47,822 nt of DNA from Rhizobium sp. Q54 (GTDB lineage: Bacteria > Pseudomonadota > Alphaproteobacteria > UBA2966 > CAIVPW01): the NCBI GenBank assembly GCA_945904955.1, contig CAMDPO010000017.1, positions 1 through 47,822 on the forward strand. Direction: 5' to 3'. The notes below the pieces were generated by a model. It did no database searches. It worked only from the letters and a program-made list of their open reading frames with translations, and was not told the DNA's origin. Of this stretch, positions 40,860-47,822 are shown piece after piece. The translations under genes and the position numbers were made by a program. Numbering within the stretch: the first letter of the stretch is position 1; each line of letters starts with the position of its first letter.

Positions 40860-42527
40860 CTATGCCTCCACCGCGCGGCCCTTGAGGGCGAATAGTCCGC
40901 GTGGCCGCCACTGGATGAACAGGACGATGGCGACGAGGACCAGGATCTTGCCGAGCACGGCGCCGGCGTAGGGCTCGAGGAACTTGTTGACGATGCCGAG
41001 GCCGAATGCACCGACCAGCGTCCCCCACAAATTGCCGACGCCGCCGAACACCACCACCATGAACGAGTCGACGATGTAGCCCTGGCCGAGGTTCGGGCTG
41101 ACGTTGTCGATCTGGCTGAGGGCGACGCCCGCCATGCCGGCGACGCCGGAGCCGAGGCCGAACGTCAGTGCATCGACCCAGCCGGAACGGATGCCCATGG
41201 AGCGGGCCATGCGGCGGTTCTGCGTCACGGCGCGCATCTGCAAGCCGAACTGGGTGCGGCGCTGGATGAAGATCAGCAACCCGAACACCAACAGCGCGAA
41301 CACGACGATCCAGATGCGGTTGTAGGTGAGGACGACGCCGCCGGTGAGCTCGATGGCGCCGGACATCCACGACGGGCTCGTCACCTGCATGTTGGTCGGG
41401 CCGAAGGCGCTGCGCACGGCCTGCTGCAGGATCAGCGACAGGCCCCAGGTGGCAAGCAAGGTCTCGAGCGGGCGGCCATAGAGCCAACGAATGATGCCAC
41501 GCTCGATGGCAATGCCGACGAGTCCGCTCACCGCGAACGCGGCCGGGATGGCGACGAGCAGTGCGTAGTCGAGGCCTCCCGGCAGGTATTCGCGGAAGGC
41601 GAGCTGCACGGCGTAGGTCGTGTAGGCGCCGAGCATGACCATCTCGCCGTGGGCCATGTTGATGACGCCCATCACGCCGAAGGTGATGGCGAGGCCGATG
41701 GCGGCGAGCAGCAGCACGCTGCCGAGGGAGATGCCCTGCAGGACGTTGCCGAACATCTGCCAGGTGGCGACGCGGCGCTCGATCTCAGCGACGGCGGCGA
41801 TCATGGCGGCCTTGAGCTCTTGCTGCTCGGCGGGTGCTGCTTCGTTGATGCCGCTGATGCGGCTGTTGAGGAAGGCGCGGATGTCGGGATCGGCGAAGGC
41901 GCCGAGGGTGACGACAGCGGCGCGTTTCGCCTCCGGCTGGTCGGTGAACTGCAACTCGGTCGCGGCAAGCGCCTTGACCAGCGCCTTGCGCGCGGAGCCG
42001 TTGCTCTCATGCGCGAGCGCGATCTTGAGCGGCTCGACCATTTCCAGACTCGGCGTCTTGAACAGCGCGTCGGCGGACGCCTTGCGACGCGCCGGATCGG
42101 GGTGGGCGAGTTGCAACGCGCCGAGCGCGGTCTGCAGCACGGTGCGCAGGCGGTTGTTGAGGCGGGCGCGCTCGAAGTCGGCAGGCGCCGCCGCGCCGAG
42201 CTGCTTCTCGGTCAGCGGATCGGTGATGGCGAGCGTGCCGCCCTGTTCCTTGCCGATGACGACGAGGTTGTCGGACTTGCGCGCATAGAGATTGTTGTCG
42301 AGCAGCGCCTGCAGGATCGGCACGAGACGTGGGTCACCCGTCGTCGCAAGCACCTGCGTCGCTTCGATCTTGGCCGTGAAGTCGCCGATGGCGAGGACCT
42401 GGACCATCTCATCGATGGACTTGGTCTCGACCGTCTGCGCTACCGCCGTTCCGGAACCGAGAGCCGCGCAAAGCACGCACGCGCGGACCAAGCGCCCCAC
42501 AGCTTGGGTCAACATTTGCATCACCAT
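40860..42527 (-). CDS. urtB: Urea ABC transporter permease UrtB
   Basis: A 555-residue protein. An N-terminal signal sequence and a helical-repeat periplasmic domain (residues 30-230; VPILQALLDNNLYARKSDN, DPDIRAFLNSRISGINE) precede the LivH-type permease domain (from about 240; GLAITFGVMGVINMAHGEMVMLGAY). This extended N-terminus is characteristic of UrtB. The start is uncertain: ATG at 42527, 42521 or 42515 are all possible, none with a good ribosome site. Confidence 0.93.
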   Translation of the reverse strand: MVMQMLTQAVGRLVRACVLCAALGSGTAVAQTVETKSIDEMVQVLAIGDFTAKIEATQVLATTGDPRLVPILQALLDNNLYARKSDNLVVIGKEQGGTLAITDPLTEKQLGAAAPADFERARLNNRLRTVLQTALGALQLAHPDPARRKASADALFKTPSLEMVEPLKIALAHESNGSARKALVKALAATELQFTDQPEAKRAAVVTLGAFADPDIRAFLNSRISGINEAAPAEQQELKAAMIAAVAEIERRVATWQMFGNVLQGISLGSVLLLAAIGLAITFGVMGVINMAHGEMVMLGAYTTYAVQLAFREYLPGGLDYALLVAIPAAFAVSGLVGIAIERGIIRWLYGRPLETLLATWGLSLILQQAVRSAFGPTNMQVTSPSWMSGAIELTGGVVLTYNRIWIVVFALLVFGLLIFIQRRTQFGLQMRAVTQNRRMARSMGIRSGWVDALTFGLGSGVAGMAGVALSQIDNVSPNLGQGYIVDSFMVVVFGGVGNLWGTLVGAFGLGIVNKFLEPYAGAVLGKILVLVAIVLFIQWRPRGLFALKGRAVEA

Positions 42528-42650
42528 CGGAGTCGCCAAACTTGCCGGTGGACTGCGTCTATGTACTCACCCGTCGCGACCGTCGCAGCGGTTGAGGTCT
42601 CTCTCACCGAACTTCCTCAGCCGTTTGTCGCGGATGAGGAAGGCCGGTGC

Positions 42651-42689
42651 TCCCCCGGGCTCGAAGGGGAGGACAACGAGCCCGGGGGA
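42651..42689 (-). promoter_or_regulatory. Strong stem-loop between urtA and urtB
   Basis: TCCCCCGGGCTCG (42651-42663) pairs perfectly, 13 bp, with CGAGCCCGGGGGA (42677-42689). It lies 22 bases after the urtA stop. There is no U-run. It is well placed to protect the urtA message or to reduce read-through into urtB, so that more binding protein than permease is made. Confidence 0.55.
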
Positions 42690-42710
42690 TGCCGTCGTAA
42701 GGTTGGCGAG

Positions 42711-44006
42711 TTAGTTAGCGAACTTCGGCGTGGCGCAGTTGCCGCAGACCCACGGATAGGTCCAGTCCGCGACCAGCGGCTTGCTCTCCGGAATGAAGTC
42801 GGACCACGCGTCACCGACGACGACGCCCGGCGTCTTCCACACGATGTCGAACTGACCGTTGGCCTGGATCTCGCCGATCATCACCGGCTTGGACAGGTGA
42901 TGGTTGGTGTTCATGACGGCGACGCCGCCGGTCAGGTTCTTGAACTTCTGGCCGTACATGGCCTGGCGGACGGCGTCGACGTTGGTCGAGCCGGCCTGCT
43001 TCACCGCCTGCACCCACATGTTGAAGCCGATGTAGTGGGCCTCCATGGGATCGTTGGTGGTGCGCTTGGTGTTGCCGATGAACGCGTGCCACTTGGCGAT
43101 GAACGCCTTGTTCTCCGGCGTATCGACGCTCATGAAGTAGTTCCACGCGGCCAGATGACCGACCAGCGGGGCGGCGTCGAGACCGGCGATCTCTTCTTCG
43201 CCGACCGAGAAGGCGACGACCGGGATGTCGGTGGCCTTGATGCCCTGGTTAGCCAGCTCCTTGTAGAAAGGAACGTTGGCGTCGCCGTTGATGGTCGAGA
43301 TCACCGCGGTCTTTTTGCCGGCCGAGGCGAACTGCTTCACTTGGCTGACGATCGTCTGCCAATCGGAATGACCGAACGGCGTGTAGTTCTCGAGGATGTC
43401 CGCGTCGGCGACGCCCTTCGAGTTCAGGAAGGCGCGCAGGATCTTGTTGGTGGTACGCGGATAGACGTAGTCGGTGCCGAGCAGCACGAAACGCTTCGCG
43501 GAACCGCCGTCGGCGCCCATCAAGTACTCAACCGCCGGGATGGCTTGCTGGTTCGGCGCAGCGCCCGTGTAGAACACGTTGCGCGAGGATTCTTCGCCCT
43601 CGTACTGCACCGGATAGAACAGGAGGCCGTTCAGTTCCTCGAACACCGGCAGCACGGACTTGCGCGACACGGAAGTCCAGTTGCCGAACACCACGTCGAC
43701 TTTTTGCTGCGCGAGCAGTTCGCGCGCCTTCTCGGCAAACAGCGGCCAATCGGAGGCCGGGTCGACGACGACGGCTTGGACCGGACGACCGAGCAGGCCG
43801 CCCTTCTTGTTGAGGTCGTCCACCAGCATCAGCATGGTGTCCTTGAGGGTCGTCTCGCTGATCGCCATCGTGCCCGAGAGCGAGTGCAAGACGCCGATCT
43901 TGATCGGCGTTACCGCCTGCGCCAAAGCAGGCCCGGCGCACGCGGCGCCGGCGAGAGCACCGGCAGCCACGGCGGCCGCGCGTGCCCAATTCAGAAGCTT
44001 CGTCAT
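42711..44006 (-). CDS. urtA: Urea ABC transporter substrate-binding protein UrtA
   Basis: A 431-residue periplasmic binding protein. The signal peptide ends near ALAQAV. IKIGVLHSLSGTMAISETTLKD, GNWTSVSRKSVLPVFEELNGLLFYPVQYEGEE, TDYVYPRTTNKI and GHLAAWNYF are UrtA hallmarks. It captures urea for UrtBCDE. A sigma-54 type promoter precedes it and it is the first gene of the urea locus. Confidence 0.97.
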   Translation of the reverse strand: MTKLLNWARAAAVAAGALAGAACAGPALAQAVTPIKIGVLHSLSGTMAISETTLKDTMLMLVDDLNKKGGLLGRPVQAVVVDPASDWPLFAEKARELLAQQKVDVVFGNWTSVSRKSVLPVFEELNGLLFYPVQYEGEESSRNVFYTGAAPNQQAIPAVEYLMGADGGSAKRFVLLGTDYVYPRTTNKILRAFLNSKGVADADILENYTPFGHSDWQTIVSQVKQFASAGKKTAVISTINGDANVPFYKELANQGIKATDIPVVAFSVGEEEIAGLDAAPLVGHLAAWNYFMSVDTPENKAFIAKWHAFIGNTKRTTNDPMEAHYIGFNMWVQAVKQAGSTNVDAVRQAMYGQKFKNLTGGVAVMNTNHHLSKPVMIGEIQANGQFDIVWKTPGVVVGDAWSDFIPESKPLVADWTYPWVCGNCATPKFAN

Positions 44007-44051
44007 GTAGCGTTGACTCCCGCGTGCAAAGGTTGCGTCCGGGGCCCCCAT

Positions 44052-44067
44052 AGCAACGCATGTGCCA
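44052..44067 (-). promoter_or_regulatory. Sigma-54 (RpoN) promoter of the urt/ure locus
   Basis: On the minus strand TGGCAC (44062-44067), five bases, then TTGC (44053-44056) and T match the RpoN -24/-12 consensus TGGCAC-N5-TTGCW exactly. Transcription would start near 44041, about 35 bases before the urtA ATG. RpoN promoters need an activator, NtrC in nitrogen control. Confidence 0.8.
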
Positions 44068-44078
44068 TGGTCGCGGAA

Positions 44079-44099
44079 TCTGCCTAAGTCTTTGGCAGA
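44079..44099. promoter_or_regulatory. Perfect dyad upstream of the sigma-54 promoter
   Basis: TCTGCC (44079-44084) and GGCAGA (44094-44099) are perfect inverted arms separated by nine bases, 12 bases upstream of the -24 element. A second dyad, GATGCG and CGCATC, lies at 44129-44143. They could be activator sites but do not match the enterobacterial NtrC consensus. Confidence 0.35.
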
Positions 44100-44154
44100 A
44101 CGGATGAATCGGGAGTCGTTCGCGGCCCGATGCGCGCCGCATCTGCACACGGAA

Positions 44155-44179
44155 TAGGCGCCAGGAGGGGTGGCGCCTA
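44155..44179 (-). terminator. Stem-loop after the methyltransferase gene
   Basis: TAGGCGCCA (44155-44163) pairs perfectly with TGGCGCCTA (44171-44179) across a 7-base loop, 14 bases after the methyltransferase-like gene stop. The following bases on the minus strand are TTCC, so it is only weakly terminator-like. It separates that gene from the urtA promoter. Confidence 0.5.
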
Positions 44180-44193
44180 AGTTCGAGGCAGCC

Positions 44194-44847
44194 TTAGCGC
44201 TGCAGCTCGAGATAGTGTTGGTTGAACTGGCTGAAGTAGCGCCCGAGCGGACCGGGGTCCCGCCAGTAGCGCCATTCTCTGCGGAAATTCTTGCGCAAGA
44301 ATTCAGCAGTGGTGCCGCGCCCGTCGATGACGATGAAGCAGCCCGGCGCGAGCCGCTCCTCGATCTCGATCAGGTCGGCGTGGCCCGGGCATTCCTTCGC
44401 GCCGGCGGGGCCATCGAGATAGATGAACTGCGGCATCGGCTCCGGCCGCCACGCGTACTTCACCGCGCAGGTGCCGCCGACGTCGCGCCTCTCCACCGGG
44501 CTGTGGTGGATCTCCACCCAGGACCCCAGCCACGGCGGCAGCATGGCGCGGGCATGGCTCGCCCACTCGGCCGCCGCGTCCATCGAATAGAGGTGCCCGG
44601 CTTCGTTGTCGGCGAGCGCTTGGGCTAGGAACTGCGTCGACCAGCCGGCGCCGAGCTCCCACAGCACCGTCGGCTTGCGTTCGCGCACGAAGCGCGTGAG
44701 GCGGACGATGTCGACGAACTGCGGCGGATAGGCCTTCTCGCCGACATAGCGGCCGGCATGCTCCAGCACCCGTCCGTTCACCTGGACGCGGTAGTAGGCC
44801 TGGATCAGTGCGTGGATGCCCCAGCCGATGCGTGCGCGAAGCGACAT
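44194..44847 (-). CDS. Class I methyltransferase-like protein
   Basis: A 217-residue protein. PTVLWELGAGWSTQFLAQALADNE (about residues 59-82) fits the SAM-binding strand-loop of class I methyltransferases, followed by an acidic strand end (SMDAAAEW) and FIYLDGPAG near residue 140. Late stretch VIDGRGTTAEFLRKNF. Substrate unknown. It stands alone between the urea locus and the REC/RsbT remnant. Confidence 0.7.
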   Translation of the reverse strand: MSLRARIGWGIHALIQAYYRVQVNGRVLEHAGRYVGEKAYPPQFVDIVRLTRFVRERKPTVLWELGAGWSTQFLAQALADNEAGHLYSMDAAAEWASHARAMLPPWLGSWVEIHHSPVERRDVGGTCAVKYAWRPEPMPQFIYLDGPAGAKECPGHADLIEIEERLAPGCFIVIDGRGTTAEFLRKNFRREWRYWRDPGPLGRYFSQFNQHYLELQR

Positions 44848-44912
44848 AATAAGATGCGCGGCGTAGCAGCCCCGGGCGGGGTGCGCAAGCCACAGCCCTT
44901 CCGACGCTCGCC

Positions 44913-45354
44913 TTAGCGCCGCGCCCAGCGCTTCATGGTGATGGTGGTGCGGCGCCCCTGCGCCGAGACCACCTCGAACTCGTCCATCATGCGCCGCGCC
45001 GTCGGTAGGCCGAGGCCCCGGCCGCCGTTGGTCGAGTAGCCGTCTTGCGGCGCCATCGGCACGTCCGGGATGCCGGGGCCGTGGTCACGCGCCACCACGA
45101 CCACGCCGCTCAGGCGGCCGCGCCGAGCTCCGGCCGCAGCTTGCGCACCGCTTCGGCGAGCTGCCGCCCGGTCATGCCGCCCGGCATCACTATGTCGGGG
45201 AGCGGGAGGTCGACGTGCGGCGCGGCCGCCAGTACGGCGAGCGCAGCCGGCCCGGAGTCGGCCTCGATCACCGTGAGCCAACCGAGCGCAGCGGCGCCGC
45301 GGCGACGGTGCGCAGGGGGCGCGTGGTCTTGGACGGCGACCCGTGTGCACGCGT
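44913..45354 (-). pseudogene. Remnant joining a REC domain to an RsbT-like ATPase
   Basis: From 45354 down, one frame gives parts of a receiver domain (TVIEADSGPAALAVLAA, then VDLPLPDIVMPGGMTGRQLAEA with its phospho-acceptor Asp) ending at a stop near 45110; its N-terminal segment LRTVAAAPLRSVG is in another frame. Then, in a second frame to 44913, VVVVARDHGPGIPDVPMAPQDGYSTNGGRGLGLPTARRMMDEF matches the end of RsbT-type histidine-kinase-like ATPases. Neither domain is complete, so this is a deletion fusion or frame-damaged remnant. Confidence 0.6.
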
Positions 45355-45421
45355 AGGCTGCGCGGTCCCGCCCGATGGCCACCCCCGCATCCTCGATCCG
45401 ACGTGCGCATGTGCCCCCGCG

Positions 45422-46576
45422 GTGTGGGCGCTCGGCCTCGTCAGCCTGCTCATGGACATGTCGTCCGAGCTGGTACACAGCCTCCTGCCACTCTTCTTGG
45501 TGACGGTGCTCGGCGCCAGCGCCACCACCCTCGGACTGATCGAGGGCATCGCCGAGTCGACGGCGATGATCGTCAAGGTGTTCTCGGGCACCCTCAGCGA
45601 CGCGTTCCGGCGGCGCAAGCCGCTCGTTGTCGCAGGCTACGGACTCGCCGCGCTGGCGAAACCCCTGTTCGCCATCGCCAGCACCGTCGACCTGGTGTTC
45701 CTGGCGCGTTTCCTCGATCGCATCGGCAAGGGCATTCGCGGCGCGCCTCGCGATGCGCTCATCCACGACGTCACGCCGCCCGAGGTGCGCGGCGCGGCCT
45801 TCGGCCTGCGCCAATCCCTCGACACCGTCGGCGCGGTGGCGGGTCCGCTGCTCGCCATCGCCTTGCTCGCCGCGTTCGCCGGCGACATTCGCAGCGTGCT
45901 GTGGTTCGCCGTACTGCCGGCGCTTGCCGCGGTGGTGCTGCTGGTGCTCGGCGTGCGCGAGCCGGTGGTCGAGCGCGCCGCACCCCGCGCCCGCGCCCGC
46001 GCCCTCTTCACCGGCATCGCCCGGCTGCCACCGGCATTCTGGGCGGTCACGACGATCGGCGCGGTGCTCACCCTGGCGCGCTTCAGCGAGGCGTTCCTCC
46101 TGCTGCGCGCCCAGGACGTTGGCATGGTGCTGACCGTGGTGCCGGTGGTGATGGTGGCGATGAGCCTGGTCTATTCGCTCGCCGCCTATCCGGTCGGCAT
46201 CCTGTCCGACCGCGTCGGCCGTGCCGGCTTGCTCGGGCTTGGACTTGCCGTGTTGATTGGCGCCGACGTCGTCCTCGCCACCGCCGCCGGCCCGTGGACG
46301 GTGCTGCTCGGCGCCGGTCTGTGGGGCCTGCACATGGGCCTCACCCAAGGCATCCTGTCCGCCATGGTCGCCGACACCGCGCTGCGCGAAGTGAGCGGCA
46401 GCGCCTTCGGCATCTTCAACTTGGCGAGCGGCATTGCGCTGCTGTTGGCGAGCGTCATCGCGGGCGTGCTGTGGGACACACTCGGACCGGCGGCGACGTT
46501 CTTCGCCGGCGCTGGCTTCAGCCTTGCGGCGCTGATCGGTCTATTCGGGATGCGCGCCCTGTTCCCGCGGAGGTAG
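45422..46576 (+). CDS. MFS transporter
   Basis: A 384-residue membrane protein (from GTG 45422) with about 12 membrane segments. ALGLVSLLMDMSSELVHSLLPLFLVTVLGAS at the start, RFLDRIGKGIRGAPRDALIHDVTP near residue 100 (conserved R-x-x-D-R-x-G-x-x-x-R) are family patterns. The start is unclear: the frame is open upstream but reads as antisense of the REC remnant, while a plausible N-terminus from ATG 45375 is in another frame, so a small frameshift near 45415 is possible. Substrate unknown. Confidence 0.75.
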   Translation: MWALGLVSLLMDMSSELVHSLLPLFLVTVLGASATTLGLIEGIAESTAMIVKVFSGTLSDAFRRRKPLVVAGYGLAALAKPLFAIASTVDLVFLARFLDRIGKGIRGAPRDALIHDVTPPEVRGAAFGLRQSLDTVGAVAGPLLAIALLAAFAGDIRSVLWFAVLPALAAVVLLVLGVREPVVERAAPRARARALFTGIARLPPAFWAVTTIGAVLTLARFSEAFLLLRAQDVGMVLTVVPVVMVAMSLVYSLAAYPVGILSDRVGRAGLLGLGLAVLIGADVVLATAAGPWTVLLGAGLWGLHMGLTQGILSAMVADTALREVSGSAFGIFNLASGIALLLASVIAGVLWDTLGPAATFFAGAGFSLAALIGLFGMRALFPRR

Positions 46577-46705
46577 GCGCTTCGGGCGCTTGAGGCGAAC
46601 GGCCGCGGATGGCCCAATCCGCGCCCCACTTGCCGAATGCGTGCCGAAAGCGAGGCGTCCGTGTCGTACCACCATTGGTCCGCGCCCATTGTTGGGTCGC
46701 CGCCC

Positions 46706-47822
46706 ATGCGCGATGCGCATGTCGCGCGCGACACCGCGTTGGCGCAGGTGCGCGCGGTGCGGGCGACGACCGAACGGCTGGTCGCGCCGCTCACGCCCGA
46801 GGACCAGGGTCTGCAGTCGATGCCGGACGCGAGCCCGGCGCGCTGGCATCTCGCCCACACGACGTGGTTTTTCGAGACGTTCGTGCTCGGCCCGCACGCC
46901 GCCGGCTACGAGTTGCACGACGCGCGCTACGCCGCGCTCTTCAACTCGTACTATGAAACGGTCGGCGTGCCGTTCGCGCGCGCCGCACGCGGCCTGCTGT
47001 CGCGACCGACCAGCGCCGAGGTGCTCACCTGGCGCGCCGCCGTCGACGTCGCCCTCGAACGCCTCATCGCCGACTGCGCGTCCGACATGTGGCCGGTGGT
47101 CGCCGCGCTCATCACCCTCGGCCTGCACCATGAGCAGCAGCACCAGGAGCTGATCCTCACCGACATCCGCCACGCTTTCTTCCAGAACCCGCTGCAGCCA
47201 GCGTACCGCCGTGATCGCAAGGCGCCGCCGCCGGCCGCGCCGGTCCACCAAGGCTGGCGTGAGTTTCCCGGCGGCATCTTCGAGGCGGGCGCGCCGGCCG
47301 GCGAGGCGTTCGCCTTCGACTGCGAACGGCCGCGCCATCGCGTCTTCCTGCGTCCATTCCGCATTGCCACGCGCCCGGTCACCAACGCCGAGTACGCCGC
47401 GTTCATCGGCGACGGCGGCTACCGCGACCCGCGCTGGTGGCTCGCTGACGGCATCGCGGCGGCGCGCACGCAGGCGTGGTGTGCGCCACTCTATTGGAGC
47501 GCGCCGGAGCGCGCGGCCAACGTCTTCGACCTCGGTGGCATGTCCGCCATCGATCCCGATGCGCCGGTGTGCAACGTCAGCTACTTCGAGGCGGACGCCT
47601 TTGCCCGCTGGGCCGGCAAGCGCCTGCCGACCGAATTCGAGTGGGAGGTTGCCGCGGCTCCCATGCCGCTCTACGGCAATCTTCTCGAGAGCGACCACCT
47701 GCGCCCGATCGCGGCACGCGCGTCGCGCGGCACGCGCGCCAGGGGCGCTGCGCGGCACGCGCGCCAGGGGCGCGCAGCGCCCCTTCGGGGCGTCGCGCGG
47801 CACGCGCGCCAGGGGCGCGCAG
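46706..47822 (+). CDS. egtB: EgtB-like sulfoxide synthase, 3' end outside the window
   Basis: The N-terminal DinB-like domain is clear: SPARWHLAHTTWFFETFVLG carries the first iron-binding His, and LGLHHEQQHQELILTDI carries the HxxxH pair. A formylglycine-generating-enzyme-like domain follows (FRIATRPVTNAEYAAFIGDGGY, CNVSYFEADAFARWAGKRLPTEFEWEVAA). EgtB joins cysteine compounds to hercynine in ergothioneine synthesis. After GNLLESDHLRPIAARAS the sequence runs into a GC-rich repeat and no longer matches the family. ATG 46706 is chosen; GTG 46661 with a GAGGCG site is an alternative. No egtD is in the window. Confidence 0.85.
   Translation, partial: MRDAHVARDTALAQVRAVRATTERLVAPLTPEDQGLQSMPDASPARWHLAHTTWFFETFVLGPHAAGYELHDARYAALFNSYYETVGVPFARAARGLLSRPTSAEVLTWRAAVDVALERLIADCASDMWPVVAALITLGLHHEQQHQELILTDIRHAFFQNPLQPAYRRDRKAPPPAAPVHQGWREFPGGIFEAGAPAGEAFAFDCERPRHRVFLRPFRIATRPVTNAEYAAFIGDGGYRDPRWWLADGIAAARTQAWCAPLYWSAPERAANVFDLGGMSAIDPDAPVCNVSYFEADAFARWAGKRLPTEFEWEVAAAPMPLYGNLLESDHLRPIAARASRGTRARGAARHARQGRAAPLRGVARHARQGRA
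47723..47822. repeat. GC-rich repeat inside the egtB-like gene at the window edge
   Basis: A unit centred on GCGCGGCACGCGCGCC followed by AGGGGCGC occurs three times, starting at about 47723, 47749 and 47793. Between copies two and three is GCGCCCCTTCGGGGCG, a self-complementary segment. The reading frame stays open through it. It could be a real repeat insertion or an assembly artefact at a contig end. Confidence 0.7.

Noticed and set aside
45110-46348. A 412-codon minus-strand frame opposite the MFS gene
   Set aside because: Most is antisense to the MFS transporter with low-complexity His/Arg content; only its last part (the REC remnant, 45110-45354) resembles a real domain.

Overview
This is a GC-rich window with mostly closely packed genes, several of them translationally coupled. 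The gene set points to an alphaproteobacterium, probably Rhodospirillales-like. The main evidence is the order murA - DUF2948 - hisG (short form) - hisD - UPF0262 - phosphatase - infA - maf, which is typical of Alphaproteobacteria. The species cannot be named from the sequence alone.

Layout. 1-1000: the edge of a prophage or phage remnant (holin, DUF551 protein, small CxxC protein), lying against the 3' end of a tRNA-Thr gene. 1405-7251: the conserved housekeeping run listed above. 7237-11880: a complete pqqABCDE operon on the minus strand for the redox cofactor PQQ, followed by a seven-blade FG-GAP propeller gene on the same strand, with a LysR regulator upstream. 13114-17213: yacG followed by seven tandem, translationally coupled paralogues of a CxxCxxCC (YkgJ-type) metal-binding protein. 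This array is the most unusual part of the window. 17287-17362: tRNA-Phe with a recognisable promoter. 18063-23451: a cupredoxin-like membrane-anchored protein, two paralogous acyltransferase-3 membrane proteins, a polytopic membrane protein and small conserved proteins. 23454-27036: a tricarboxylate-type (TctCBA) transporter locus in decay. 27289-32486: a TerC-type membrane protein, a spermidine-synthase-like protein, an FAD oxidoreductase, entericidin and CsbD. 32595-44067: a urea locus on the minus strand, urtABCDE (ABC importer) then ureDABCEFG (urease and its assembly factors) then a broken ureJ. It sits behind a sequence matching the sigma-54 promoter consensus. 44194-47822: a methyltransferase, a REC/RsbT-like pseudogene, an MFS transporter and the start of an egtB-like gene that runs into a GC-rich repeat at the window edge.

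How the genes work together. Urea is imported by Urt, hydrolysed by UreABC with assembly factors UreDEFG, and the locus is probably switched on under nitrogen limitation. PqqA is the precursor peptide that PqqB-E convert to PQQ; no PQQ-dependent dehydrogenase is present in the window. The seven-gene cysteine array falls into two sub-types in which probable metal ligands change together, which suggests a family of related metal-binding modules of unknown purpose. Damage (frameshifts, an in-frame stop, internal deletion) is confined to accessory genes: tctC, a SnoaL-like gene, ureJ and the REC/RsbT fragment. The core genes are intact.
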